Shown in pieces: positions 23,507 through 33,781 of a stretch of DNA of 40,041 nucleotides (positions are counted from its first letter, which is position 1; every line of letters begins with the position of its first letter). The stretch is taken from contig DUDM01000007.1 in the NCBI GenBank assembly GCA_012959275.1, positions 1-40,041 on the forward strand, given 5' to 3'. The notes beneath the pieces are model-generated. The model was not told the origin of the DNA. It saw only the letters and a program-made list of their open reading frames with translations, and made no database searches. A program made the translations under genes and the position numbers. This DNA is from Candidatus Poseidoniales archaeon. GTDB lineage: Archaea > Thermoplasmatota > Poseidoniia > Poseidoniales > Poseidoniaceae.

Positions 23507-25846
23507 CTAAAGGTCGGCTTCTAATTCAAAGATTCTATCTCTCAAGGCTGCAGCCTTCTCGAAATCTAGCATTTGTGCAGCTTCTCCCATGGAGGTTTGC
23601 AACTTTTTCAGGAGTTTTAGCCTGTCTATATTTTCCAATTGGAAATCTGTTAAATCAATTGGCTTATCTATTGGCTGAGAGAGTCTATTTACAACATCAT
23701 TAGAAGATGCCCAAGCGCCTGCACCATACTCTACTTTACTTGAAGATTCACGACCTCCTTTGGGTGAGACCAATCTTTTACCACCACCTCTACCTTTTCC
23801 GGATGTACCAGATATCAAGTCATCTACTTCTGAAGACATATTTGGCAACGGCTTGATTATTGTTTGAGGGGTAATATTATTTTCCAAATTATTTTGAATT
23901 TGTCTTTCACGTCTGTTGATGGTTTGTTCTATCGCTGCTCGCATTGCTGGACTAATACTATCGGCATAGAGAATAACTTGGCCCGACGAGTTTCTTGAAG
24001 CCCTACCCATTGTCTGTAACAAACTTCTTTCATTTCGAAGGAAACCTTGTCTATCAGCATCAAATATCGCAACAAGGCTAACTTCCGGAATATCGAGTCC
24101 TTCGCGCAATAAATTGATTCCAACAATTACATCGATATGCCCAATCCGTAATGCTTTGATGATTTCAGTTCTTTCAATAGTGTCTATTTCACTATGAAGG
24201 TGATGAGCCTTAACACCCATTCGACTGAGATATTCTGCAACTTCTTCAGCAAATTTGATTGTCAAAACCGTGACTAGCACCCTTTCATTTTCTTTCACCT
24301 TTTGGTTAATTTCTGAAAGCAAATCTTGAATCTGACCCTCAGTGGGTCGTACTTCTATTTCCGGATCAAGAAGGCCAGTTGGTCTAATTTCCATGCGAGG
24401 GATTCCATCGATTAGACTCAACATTGTATGCATACTTTCTGCTTGAGGATGTTTCTTTGGTAACTCTGCTTCAATACTGCCCCCGCCTCCAGGTGTGTGT
24501 TTTAGGCCTATCAATACATCTTGTCCGGTTACTTCACAGAGGTGGCGCAGCTCTCTTTCTCCAGGGGTTGCTGAAACATAGAGGATTTGAGGAGTGAGTT
24601 GTTGGAATTCTTGAATTTTCAGGGGCCGGTTATCTGCTGCACTGGGAAGGCGAAAGCCATGCGCGATTAGGTTGTCTTTGCGCGATTTATCTCCGGCATA
24701 CATACCTGATGTTTGAGGGAGAGTAACATGGCTTTCATCCATGATGACTAGGAATTTATCTGCTTGTTCATGAAATTGTTTGGCACAAGCTGCCATGAAA
24801 TCAATCAGGCAGAAAGGGCGTTCCCCAGTTTCTCTACCATCGAAATGCATGCTGTAATTTTCAACTGCCGGACAGTAGCCAATTTCTCTGAGCAATTCAA
24901 GGTCATATCGAGTTCTTTGCTCTAGGCGATGAGCCTCAAGTTCCTTTCCCTCTGCTTTGAATGAAGCGACACAAATATCCATTTCCTCTTCAATTCCTTG
25001 CATGGCGGCATCATAGCGTTCCTTACTTGTCATGAAGAATTGCTTAGGATGAATCCAAGCCTCTGATAGTTCATCTATTATTTCCCAAGAAACTGGGTCG
25101 CAAACTTGTATTGCGGTAACTCCTTCAAAATCGAAGCGAATTCGCAGTGGGTCATCTCTACTGGGCATCCAAACATCCAGCAATTCACCTCGTAGTCTAA
25201 CTTCTCCACGACTAAGTTCGCCAGTAGTTCGAACATATTGTAATTCAATCAATTCCTTGAGCAAATCCATTGGTTCTATGCTTTGAGCAACATGACAACG
25301 ACAATGGTGTGAGAGAAATGTTTCTGGGGAATTTAATCCGTAAATACATGAAACGCTAGAAACCACAATAACATCAGGTCGAGTTACTAGACTAGCTACA
25401 GTTGCAAACCTTTCTTGTTCAATACGTTCATTGATTGAGAGTTCTTTATCGATGAATAAATCGCGTTTTGGAAGATATGCTTCCGGCTGGTAATAATCAT
25501 AATGGCTAACAAAATATTCAACAGCATTTGTTGGGAAGAGTGTGCTGAATTCATGATGTAATTGCCTTGCAAGTGTTTTGTTATGACTCATCACCAAAGT
25601 AGGAATGTTCAATCTCTCGATAAGGTGTGCCATAGCGAATGTCTTACCTGAACCTGTTACCCCAAGTAGCACGCATCTCTCTTGGCCATTTTCCAATTGA
25701 ATCAGTAATTCTTCAATTGCATTTTCTTGGTCTCCAGCGGTTTCAAAGTCAGTATCAAGTACAAACTTTGCGACATTCGGATCGAGGTACTCTTTGGCAG
25801 CCCCTTCCAAGGCTTTGGAAATGTCGAATGGGTCGGGCTTATTCAT
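23507..25846 (-). CDS. uvrB: Excinuclease ABC subunit B
   Basis: GVTGSGKTFAMAHLIE, VEYFVSHYDYYQPEAYLP, VIVVSSVSCIYGL, INLLREGLDIPEVSLVAIFDAD, C-terminal UVR domain MGEAAQMLDFEKAAALRDRIFELE. Confidence 0.97.
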   Translation of the reverse strand: MNKPDPFDISKALEGAAKEYLDPNVAKFVLDTDFETAGDQENAIEELLIQLENGQERCVLLGVTGSGKTFAMAHLIERLNIPTLVMSHNKTLARQLHHEFSTLFPTNAVEYFVSHYDYYQPEAYLPKRDLFIDKELSINERIEQERFATVASLVTRPDVIVVSSVSCIYGLNSPETFLSHHCRCHVAQSIEPMDLLKELIELQYVRTTGELSRGEVRLRGELLDVWMPSRDDPLRIRFDFEGVTAIQVCDPVSWEIIDELSEAWIHPKQFFMTSKERYDAAMQGIEEEMDICVASFKAEGKELEAHRLEQRTRYDLELLREIGYCPAVENYSMHFDGRETGERPFCLIDFMAACAKQFHEQADKFLVIMDESHVTLPQTSGMYAGDKSRKDNLIAHGFRLPSAADNRPLKIQEFQQLTPQILYVSATPGERELRHLCEVTGQDVLIGLKHTPGGGGSIEAELPKKHPQAESMHTMLSLIDGIPRMEIRPTGLLDPEIEVRPTEGQIQDLLSEINQKVKENERVLVTVLTIKFAEEVAEYLSRMGVKAHHLHSEIDTIERTEIIKALRIGHIDVIVGINLLREGLDIPEVSLVAIFDADRQGFLRNERSLLQTMGRASRNSSGQVILYADSISPAMRAAIEQTINRRERQIQNNLENNITPQTIIKPLPNMSSEVDDLISGTSGKGRGGGKRLVSPKGGRESSSKVEYGAGAWASSNDVVNRLSQPIDKPIDLTDFQLENIDRLKLLKKLQTSMGEAAQMLDFEKAAALRDRIFELEADL

Positions 25847-25862
25847 TTGGTTGCCACCTATT

Positions 25863-26594
25863 TCAGAAAAGGTATTGCCCACCATTAACGTGGATAATCG
25901 CAGCAGTCACATATGCCGAATCTTCTGATGCAAGGAAGGATGCCACTCCAGCGATATCTTTTGGTGTGCCAATCCTTTTCATTGGCACTGATTCCTCGCG
26001 CTCTCTTCTTTTCTCTTCGCTATCGCCTGCAAGAATTGAGGTATCGATTGCTCCAGGGGCGATGATATTCACTCTCTTCCCTTCAGGGGCATAAGTCTGC
26101 GCTAGACTTCGAGCCCAAGCATGGAGGGCGCCTTTACTTGCCGAATAGTCAGCACCATGAGGCGACCCCCTGATGCCCAATTGACTGCCAACAACAATCA
26201 TTCTTGCCTTTTCAGTTAGTAGTGGGCTCAATGCTTTCCAAACAAGAAAGGCTCCTTCAAAATTAACATTCATAGTTTGTTGTAAACCCTCAATTTCTAA
26301 TTCATCGGCTTTGATTCTGTGATATTGACCATGGTTCAAAACTAGCACATCAACACCGTTTTTTACCCAAGGGTGATCTGCAAGTAATGCCACTTCTCTA
26401 GAATCACTGCAATCTACTTTGAAGGCGAACCCATCTGAGCCGGCTTCAACAATTTCTCCGACTACTTGCTCTGCGGGAGTTGATGACGTATGATAGGTGA
26501 GAAGAACACGATATCCATCCTTAGCCAGCCTTTTGGAAATGGCTGCACCTATCCCTCTACCGCCACCGGTTATCACTGCAAGAGGTGCTTCCAT
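25863..26594 (-). CDS. SDR-family oxidoreductase
   Basis: AVITGGGRGIGAAISKRLA, LVLNHGQ, YSASKGALHAWARSLAQTYAPEGKRVNIIAPGAIDT. Confidence 0.93.
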   Translation of the reverse strand: MEAPLAVITGGGRGIGAAISKRLAKDGYRVLLTYHTSSTPAEQVVGEIVEAGSDGFAFKVDCSDSREVALLADHPWVKNGVDVLVLNHGQYHRIKADELEIEGLQQTMNVNFEGAFLVWKALSPLLTEKARMIVVGSQLGIRGSPHGADYSASKGALHAWARSLAQTYAPEGKRVNIIAPGAIDTSILAGDSEEKRREREESVPMKRIGTPKDIAGVASFLASEDSAYVTAAIIHVNGGQYLF

Positions 26595-26618
26595 GACCAT
26601 CCCATCAAGTCGTATGGC

Positions 26619-26999
26619 TTATTGCTTTAGGAATTGTCCTAGATTAGGAGGCGTCCAACCCTCAGGTTTCAGTACCTTCCCATCTTCTCTACGTAATACC
26701 TTTCCATCAACCAATTTTGCCATGTTGGAGCGATGCACCTCGTCAAATGATGCATCGAAAATATCTTGCATTCCGTGATTGATAATGGTGCCAGCGAGAA
26801 TATATCCAATATCCGCAAGTGCATCGAGTACTTCCACCAAATCACCCGCACGCGCGGCCTCTGCATATTCTTGTACTTCTTCTTCAAGCAATTTAATTCG
26901 CAACTCAATTAGTTCTTGAGAACCGAGTCCTGGCTCATCGCGTTTAGGGATTTCGAAGGCTTCATTGAATTCAAGCAAGGACTTGACTATTGGGTTCAT
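26619..26999 (-). CDS. MazG-like / PRA-PH-like nucleotide pyrophosphohydrolase
   Basis: LRIKLLEEEVQEYAEAARAGDLVEVLDALADIGYILAGTIINHGM (EExxE…ExxD pattern). Start MNPIVKSLLEFNEAF at 26999; the upstream extension overlaps ubiA. Confidence 0.8.
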   Translation of the reverse strand: MNPIVKSLLEFNEAFEIPKRDEPGLGSQELIELRIKLLEEEVQEYAEAARAGDLVEVLDALADIGYILAGTIINHGMQDIFDASFDEVHRSNMAKLVDGKVLRREDGKVLKPEGWTPPNLGQFLKQ

Positions 27000-27025
27000 G
27001 TGCAGTTGGCATCCCTGAAGGTTCA

Positions 27026-27889
27026 TCAAATTTGCATCTCGAGTATTAGACCTAGAAGCAGTAGCCAACCAGTTGAAACGCTGGTTCTGAAGAGTCTTGT
27101 TTGGAAGGCTTTCATCTCCTCTTTCTTTGAAGTGAAGGCAATGATATTCATCACTCCCATAATAATGCAGGCTGCGGTCCAAAACCAACCACCTTGTGCA
27201 ATAATGAGAATAATCATCCAACTAACAGTTAGGAGTACTGCTGCCCTGACCGTAGTTTCAACACCAAAACGAGATGAGAATGAATGGATGCCATTTGCCA
27301 AGTCACTTTCAATATCCATCATTGAATAACCAAAGTCGAAAGCAGTTATCCATAGCATTACGCCGATTGAAAGGAATAACACCTCAGGTAGCCAGTACAA
27401 TTCTGTAATTGCACTCCAACCCAATTCACTTCCTACAATGCCCAACCAAGCCCCTGCAGGTGCAAGCCCAAGGCAGCCTCCAAGCCATAAGTGGCAGGCC
27501 CATGTTTTCCGTTTCAAGAATGGATAAATAAGGAATGCTAAAACCGGAATCCATGCTAATTGTAAGGCAACAATATTGAGTTTCCACGCCCCGAAAATTA
27601 GCATGGCAAGGAAAATTGCGGAGAGAGTTAATGCCGTGTTCATCGACATTGTTCCAGAGGCTAAATGTCGCTGGGCGGTGCGAGGATTTGCAGCATCAAC
27701 TTCTTTGTCGATGATTCTATTCAATGCCATGGCCAATCCTCTAGCTCCAATAGCGGCGATTAATATCCAAAATAATTGAAGGAGGGTTGCTTCATCGGCA
27801 AAGACCGCTCCAATGAAAACAAATGGAAGACTGAACAAAGTATGTTCTATTTTGATAAATTCGAGGATTTCTTTTACTCCCAAGGCCAA
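27026..27889 (-). CDS. UbiA-family prenyltransferase (menaquinone/quinone side chain)
   Basis: NRIIDKEVDAANPRTAQRHLASGTMS, FDFGYSMMDIESDLANGIHSFSSRFG, multiple TM segments. Confidence 0.92.
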   Translation of the reverse strand: MALGVKEILEFIKIEHTLFSLPFVFIGAVFADEATLLQLFWILIAAIGARGLAMALNRIIDKEVDAANPRTAQRHLASGTMSMNTALTLSAIFLAMLIFGAWKLNIVALQLAWIPVLAFLIYPFLKRKTWACHLWLGGCLGLAPAGAWLGIVGSELGWSAITELYWLPEVLFLSIGVMLWITAFDFGYSMMDIESDLANGIHSFSSRFGVETTVRAAVLLTVSWMIILIIAQGGWFWTAACIIMGVMNIIAFTSKKEEMKAFQTRLFRTSVSTGWLLLLGLILEMQI

Positions 27890-29751
27890 CCCTCCTGTTT
27901 AGCCATAGCATCTATTTTGGCAATGACTTTCGGATCGTGTAAGGTAATAGCAGGCCAAGGCCGAATGGGAATCTCACCATTTCTAGGAATTGGAGCCGTA
28001 GCATCCCAAGCGATTCTCTCCTTATTATCATCAAAGTAAAGGTCACGGCTAACTTCGAACCTACAGAATAGTTGCCAGAGCAATTTCCTTCTGCAACCTT
28101 TGGCATTCAACTCAAGTTCATTATCTGTAATAAAGAGCCACCTTAGTTTATCACTACCTTCCAATTGCCATATTAGTTTTATCAATTGCAAAATATGTCC
28201 AGAATGAGCCTCAGAACTTTGTTGATTTATTTGATTAACAGTTTGCTCTGGTTTAGGTCCAGCCTCGATACTAGTTGTTATGACAAGAATCGAGGGCCTC
28301 AACATCCTTGCTTGTTCAACCCCTTCAACTGTTGCTGCCAATTTCGCAAATTCTAAACCGGGCCCATCTGCTAACTGCATTCCATAGAGCGGATCACCTG
28401 ATGCAGGAATTGAAGCATCGATGAGCAGTTTTCCGTGAACATTTTCCCATGGTGCAGCATGTGCCAATTGGTCTGCAACCATGCCATCAAGAACTACTAA
28501 ATCATGGGCAGGATCAACATTTCGGTCTAAAACATCGAGTAGTGCATCAAGGTCCTTGACCTTGTGTTCAGCATCACAGGCAACGATTGTTTTGAGGAAC
28601 ATCATTTGGCCCGCACCCAGTAACCCAAGTGCCGTTTTTCGTGCCTGTCTCGGATAGCGTTGCTTCGATGCAACAATTGCGAGATTATGAAATCCAGTTT
28701 CCAGTGGCAAGAACAAATCAACAACATCTCGATGTTGGAAATTTAGTACTGGCAAGAAAGCATCACCAATCGCTTCACCAAGATAACCATCTTCCATTGG
28801 TGGCAGACCCACGATTGTCGCAGGTAACATTGCATTCTTTCGATGCGTGATAGCAGTAATATGTAGAACAGGAAATTGTCCTTCTAGAGAATAATGTCCG
28901 AAGTGGTCTCCGAATGGCCCTTCTTGCCTTGTTTCTCCAGGGATTGTATAACCCTCGATTACGATGTCGGCTTCAGCTGGGACCCAGATATTTTGAGTCA
29001 GTGCTTTTGTAATGCGCAACCTTCGTCGAGCAAGAAGGCCAGCAAACATGTATTCTTCGAGATTATCAGGTAGTGGTGATATCGCAGAAAAAATCAGTTC
29101 TGGTGGGCCACCAATGCAAATAGCGACTGGCATTTTCCCATCAGAATTTGCCGCATGCTCAGCACCATGTTTGTGGAGTTGCCAATGAAGTCCAATTTCT
29201 TTTGGCCCGAACACTTGTCCACGATACATCCCGAGGTTATGTTCTCCATTCTCCGGGTTTTTAGTTACGACTAGGGGAAGTGTGATGAATCGGCCACCGT
29301 CTTTAGGCCAAGTTTTTGGAATCGGAAGTTTAGTTGCATCAGGATTTTTCATTCTTACTCGTTGACACGCGCCTTTTCTCACCTTTTTTGGTGCAAGTGA
29401 AATCGCATCTTTCAACAGAGGTAAGCCTTTCCAAGGCCTCTTGCTAATCGTAGAGATGTCTGGCTTCATTAGTCGAACGAGGCGCTGACCAATTTCACGA
29501 GGAATAGTTACTCCAAGCGCATCTGTGGTACGTTTTGTTGTGCCAAATAGGTTCATCACAAGTGGGATTTCAGCAATACTTCCATCAGGTAATTTTGGAT
29601 TTTCAAAAATCACAGCAGGTCCACCACACTTGACCAAGCGGTCGGCAATGTAGCCTGCTTCTAATTCAACATTGATTGGCTTTTTGATTCGCAGCAATTC
29701 ACCAGATTTCTCTAGATTATTGAGCCACTGGCTCAGGTTCTTCGCCGCCAC
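27874..29751 (-). CDS. UbiD-family decarboxylase
   Basis: LRIKKPINVELEAGYIADRLVKCGGPAVIFENPK, GPFGDHFGHYSLEGQFPVLHITAITHRKNAMLPATIVGLPPMEDGYLGEA. Overlaps the ubiA start by 16 nt. Confidence 0.94.
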   Translation of the reverse strand: MAAKNLSQWLNNLEKSGELLRIKKPINVELEAGYIADRLVKCGGPAVIFENPKLPDGSIAEIPLVMNLFGTTKRTTDALGVTIPREIGQRLVRLMKPDISTISKRPWKGLPLLKDAISLAPKKVRKGACQRVRMKNPDATKLPIPKTWPKDGGRFITLPLVVTKNPENGEHNLGMYRGQVFGPKEIGLHWQLHKHGAEHAANSDGKMPVAICIGGPPELIFSAISPLPDNLEEYMFAGLLARRRLRITKALTQNIWVPAEADIVIEGYTIPGETRQEGPFGDHFGHYSLEGQFPVLHITAITHRKNAMLPATIVGLPPMEDGYLGEAIGDAFLPVLNFQHRDVVDLFLPLETGFHNLAIVASKQRYPRQARKTALGLLGAGQMMFLKTIVACDAEHKVKDLDALLDVLDRNVDPAHDLVVLDGMVADQLAHAAPWENVHGKLLIDASIPASGDPLYGMQLADGPGLEFAKLAATVEGVEQARMLRPSILVITTSIEAGPKPEQTVNQINQQSSEAHSGHILQLIKLIWQLEGSDKLRWLFITDNELELNAKGCRRKLLWQLFCRFEVSRDLYFDDNKERIAWDATAPIPRNGEIPIRPWPAITLHDPKVIAKIDAMAKQEGWPWE

Positions 29752-29819
29752 GACCGCTGCTCATGTGCCGAGAATATCAACTCGATGCAAGGAAAACATC
29801 TCTAAATTGGGTTGGGTTC

Positions 29820-31088
29820 ATGAGCCAAAGGCCTCCACCTTTGGATAGAGGTCCTACGATGTCAAGCACTTGTGACGTACTAGTAATTGGCGCCGGACCA
29901 GGTGGGGGTTCTGCTGCTTTGCATTCAGCAAGGCTGGGATTAAGCGTCATTATTGCCGAAGATCACGCTGAAATTGGCACCCCTGTTCATTGTGGAGAAT
30001 GCCTTTCCAGCCTTGCAGTTGAGAACTTAAAACTTGATTTGCCTGAACAAGTGATAGCCCTTCGTTGTAAAGGGATTAGAGTGATTTTCCCTGATTCAGG
30101 TTCAAGACTTTTGACAGAGCCAGGATATGTGTTGGAAAAGCACCTCTTTGAGAGATGGTTGGTCACCCAAGCAGTTGATGCAGGAGCCGAAATAAGACTA
30201 TCACATAAGGTAAATTCCATTCAAAAACAATTCAATAGTGAAAATAAGTTTTCTAATTGGAAAATTGACGGAATAGGTGAGGCCTTTCCAATCGAAGCCA
30301 AGGTAATATTAGACGCATCAGGAGTGCATGCACTTTGCGCTAAACTTCTCAAAATGGAGGATGAAGTGGAAGTCATCTCAGGTTTCCAATATGAGATGCA
30401 TGAAGTAGAGAATGATGGCTACCTCGATTTCTATCTTTGGCCAAAGTATTCTCCTCATGGATATGTTTGGATGATTCCAAAGAAAGAAGGGAGAGCAAAT
30501 GTTGGCTTGGTAACCACCGATAAAAAAGGAGCAATTCGCTATCTTGATGCATTTGTCGAAGATTCTTATCTCAAAGCAAACCCCAAAGCAAACCCTCCAT
30601 GGCGTAACCAATCAGTTAAAATCAAACCATTCGGCGGCACTATTCCCATCAGTGGCCCGAGACAGGAAACCTACGATGATGGATTAATGTTAATCGGTGA
30701 TGCCGCAGGATTTACCTCTCCTCTTTTCGAAGGAGGCTCTCATCTTGCCTTGAAGTCTGGAATGTTTGCCGCTCAAGTTTCAGCCAAGGCAATCTCTGAA
30801 GGGGATACTAGCAAAGCAAAATTGAAAACTTACCAAGATATTTGGGAAAAGGAATTTCCGCCCTATGATAAAATCCTCAAAGGCAAGACTGCACTCTATG
30901 AATTAAGCGAAGAAGAGTTGTCTTTCGTGGGCCGTTGTCTTCCCAAGGAGATGTCATCTATGGGGCCCCTAACAAAACTTGGAGTGGGATTGAAAATACT
31001 CTTTAGAAAACCACTTCTTTATTCAAGGAAAGTAATTTCCGTGTTGTTATCGTTTGGTTATAGTCGTGCCAAACACCATGGCTGGTGA
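29820..31088 (+). CDS. Geranylgeranyl reductase family FAD-dependent oxidoreductase
   Basis: CDVLVIGAGPGGGSAALHSARLGLSVIIAEDHAEIGTPVHCGECLS; LMLIGDAAGFTSPLFEGGSHLALKSG. Confidence 0.9.
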   Translation: MSQRPPPLDRGPTMSSTCDVLVIGAGPGGGSAALHSARLGLSVIIAEDHAEIGTPVHCGECLSSLAVENLKLDLPEQVIALRCKGIRVIFPDSGSRLLTEPGYVLEKHLFERWLVTQAVDAGAEIRLSHKVNSIQKQFNSENKFSNWKIDGIGEAFPIEAKVILDASGVHALCAKLLKMEDEVEVISGFQYEMHEVENDGYLDFYLWPKYSPHGYVWMIPKKEGRANVGLVTTDKKGAIRYLDAFVEDSYLKANPKANPPWRNQSVKIKPFGGTIPISGPRQETYDDGLMLIGDAAGFTSPLFEGGSHLALKSGMFAAQVSAKAISEGDTSKAKLKTYQDIWEKEFPPYDKILKGKTALYELSEEELSFVGRCLPKEMSSMGPLTKLGVGLKILFRKPLLYSRKVISVLLSFGYSRAKHHGW

Positions 31089-31139
31089 TGAGTATGTTCT
31101 CAAACCAACAGCGATACGCATCTAATCGAGGGTTCTGAG

Positions 31140-33686
31140 GTGTGGGGTGCCAGTTTACCAATCGCCTGCCTCGCAGCATTGGCATTAGCCTTTGATTTAC
31201 CTAAGAGGATTGAAGAAAAGCGTTTGACTGCGCCACTACATTTTTTGCTTGCCCTTCCTTTTTTGGTTATGGCAGGCTTATTCCTCGTAGATGCCAGCAA
31301 TTATCGTTTAGTTTGGGAGCATGGGGGTTCAGATTTACCATTGCGATATCGCCTTGCTGCATTGTGGGAAGGTAGAGAAGGGCCACTACTGATGTGGGCG
31401 GCTAGCATGGCCTTAGTTGGTTGGTTTACTCGTGGTAGAATGGGCAGTGAAACCGAATCTACTCGTCGATTTAGAATGTCATTTTTCCATGGGTTTTCTG
31501 TATTCTTACTCTTTCTTGCTTGGAGTATGGGTACTTTTGATGCAGCCATCAATCCTGATGCACCAAGGTCCCAGTTGAACGAATTATTGCAGACTAATTT
31601 AATGGTCATCCACCCTCCAATCATATTTCTATACTATTCCTTTTGCATAGCATTGACCAGTATTGTTTTGGCTAATATTTTCGACCCTAATTCCAAATTG
31701 GATTCTTTGAAAGACAGCCTGATACATCTTGCAAGACCTGCACTGTTTGTTGGCACACTTGGCATCGGCCTCGGCGGATTATGGGCCTATACAGTACTGG
31801 ATTGGGGTGGTTATTGGGCTTGGGATCCTGTGGAAACTGCCAGTTTATTGCCTTGGTTGGCTCTTTTGGTTCTCCTCCATATGCCTCAAAGACCGGGTAA
31901 AACCGATGTGCGATGGTGGGCTTTAGCGGGATTGATGCCCGGGATTTTTGCATTAATGTCCACCTTGGTAACTAGAGCAAATGGCGTATGGGTCAGTCGT
32001 CATGCTTTCGTTGGTGATGGCAGTGGCGCGATTCCTTCAGATGTGTGGGGGCGACTGATGTTACTGAAGGGAGATATTGGAGTTGGAATTGAAGTAATGG
32101 GTTATTTGATGTTGGTTATACTCTGTGCATCAACTTGGATGGCTTGGTATTTGAGGCAGGAATTGAAAGAAACAACCGATTCTCCTTCGCTCCCTGTAAA
32201 TTTTATTACAGGATGGATTGTAATTCCACTTTCTGCAATCATTGTCTTATTGAGTCCATTCAATGAATCAGATACCGCATCGATGCTTTGGGGTTCCATT
32301 TCGGGTATTTTCCTTTGCATTGTTGGATTTTCTCCGCTGTTTTCATTGTTTGAGCAACGTGAAGCATTATTATTACGCCTCAAAAGACCAACCAATCTCC
32401 TGGTTTTATTTGGCTCTATTGCCGCTGCAATAATGAGTGGAGATTTGATTTTAGGAGCTTTGGCAATGCTTGCAGTCATGCCTTTAATTGCACAAGACCG
32501 GCCACAAGATAATGGCGTCCTCCTTGGAGTGCCAATCTTATTCTGGATTTTCGCGGCATGGGCTCAAGTCGTTGAGGTGCAGGCTGCAGCGATTGGCATG
32601 GGAGTAATACTGATTCCATGGTTATTGGTCAATGAAGATGACACTAAGAGAATGGATGTTAACCCATTGAAATGGGCTTTGATGGCTCCTACTACTGTTG
32701 GAGCAGCATTCATTCTCTTGACATGGTTGTTGATGTTTGCTAGTATAGATGCACCCCGTTTGGAGAGCCATGAATTGCTGGGGGCTTTGCTAATTGTCCC
32801 TATTATTATGGCTTTGACAATCTATGGCTGGCGTAAGAACATGCAGCAAAATAAGCAGGTTTTGATTATCATGATGGTTCTCCTATTGGCATTTTTAGCT
32901 GCCGCTATGTTCGCTGAATCATTACCTGGTGATTCTTCTGAAGTATTGTCTGGTTCATTCGTTCGTGGTCAAGTCGCGTGGTTGTTATTACTTCCATTAC
33001 TCATGGCAATCCCTTCTATTGCCAGAGAATTAGCACTTTCCATTTCATCACTGAAGAAGAAAATTGCTAAGCGAGGGAGAAAGGGTTCGTCGAATAAATG
33101 GCGCACTACCGGAGCCCATATGGTGCATCTTGGTTTGTTGCTCCTCTTACTTGGGCATGTATTCACGACGACTTTGATAGAAAGAGGAGATGCGAGCCAT
33201 CGTCAAACCCTTGTCAAGGATGAGGCAAAAATAATTGGTGACGAGGCATTCATTTTTCGAGAAGTGATTATCATATCAGATGAAGACCCTGAATTTGACG
33301 AGAAATTCCTCGTCGGCGATGGCTACATCGGAGTAAGAATAGATATCCACGAGGTCGTTGATGGCGAAGTGGGGGACTTGTTGACTACCCTTGAACCAGG
33401 AGTATTAAGGTTCGATTCACCAAATGGTAGAACCACCGCACGCAGTGAAGTATCTAGGCATTCACGCTTGCACGGCGACTTGGTTGTTATCTTTGATTCA
33501 AGTCAGGCAAGTGGCCTAATGGGGGCCTCTTTCATGTCCCGATTAGACGATGTTGATTCGGTTAGAGTTACAATTCAAGACCTAAATGGAAGTCATTTTG
33601 TCTGGCTTGGTTGGAGTATGATGTTACTCGGATTACTGGCAGGTTCAGCAACGTGGCAACAACGGAAGCACGATGAAGAGGAATAA
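31140..33686 (+). CDS. CcmF/CcsA-type cytochrome c maturation (heme lyase) protein
   Basis: WWD-type motif WAYTVLDWGGYWAWDPVETASLLPW, LNELLQTNLMVIHPPIIFLYYS, many TM segments. GTG start is the only start after the in-frame TGA at 31089. Confidence 0.92.
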   Translation: MWGASLPIACLAALALAFDLPKRIEEKRLTAPLHFLLALPFLVMAGLFLVDASNYRLVWEHGGSDLPLRYRLAALWEGREGPLLMWAASMALVGWFTRGRMGSETESTRRFRMSFFHGFSVFLLFLAWSMGTFDAAINPDAPRSQLNELLQTNLMVIHPPIIFLYYSFCIALTSIVLANIFDPNSKLDSLKDSLIHLARPALFVGTLGIGLGGLWAYTVLDWGGYWAWDPVETASLLPWLALLVLLHMPQRPGKTDVRWWALAGLMPGIFALMSTLVTRANGVWVSRHAFVGDGSGAIPSDVWGRLMLLKGDIGVGIEVMGYLMLVILCASTWMAWYLRQELKETTDSPSLPVNFITGWIVIPLSAIIVLLSPFNESDTASMLWGSISGIFLCIVGFSPLFSLFEQREALLLRLKRPTNLLVLFGSIAAAIMSGDLILGALAMLAVMPLIAQDRPQDNGVLLGVPILFWIFAAWAQVVEVQAAAIGMGVILIPWLLVNEDDTKRMDVNPLKWALMAPTTVGAAFILLTWLLMFASIDAPRLESHELLGALLIVPIIMALTIYGWRKNMQQNKQVLIIMMVLLLAFLAAAMFAESLPGDSSEVLSGSFVRGQVAWLLLLPLLMAIPSIARELALSISSLKKKIAKRGRKGSSNKWRTTGAHMVHLGLLLLLLGHVFTTTLIERGDASHRQTLVKDEAKIIGDEAFIFREVIIISDEDPEFDEKFLVGDGYIGVRIDIHEVVDGEVGDLLTTLEPGVLRFDSPNGRTTARSEVSRHSRLHGDLVVIFDSSQASGLMGASFMSRLDDVDSVRVTIQDLNGSHFVWLGWSMMLLGLLAGSATWQQRKHDEEE

Positions 33687-33781
33687 ATACAGACTCGATT
33701 TGCATTTTTCCATAGTTTCCTCTTTGCCGTTCCACTTATCAATGAAGGTTCGGTCGGCGGCTCGCCCCGATAGGGGAGGAT

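Noticed and set aside
27026-27221. N-terminal extension of the MazG-like ORF up to 27221
   Set aside because: Extension lies within ubiA in another frame; the ATG at 26999 is just past the ubiA stop and precedes the conserved domain.
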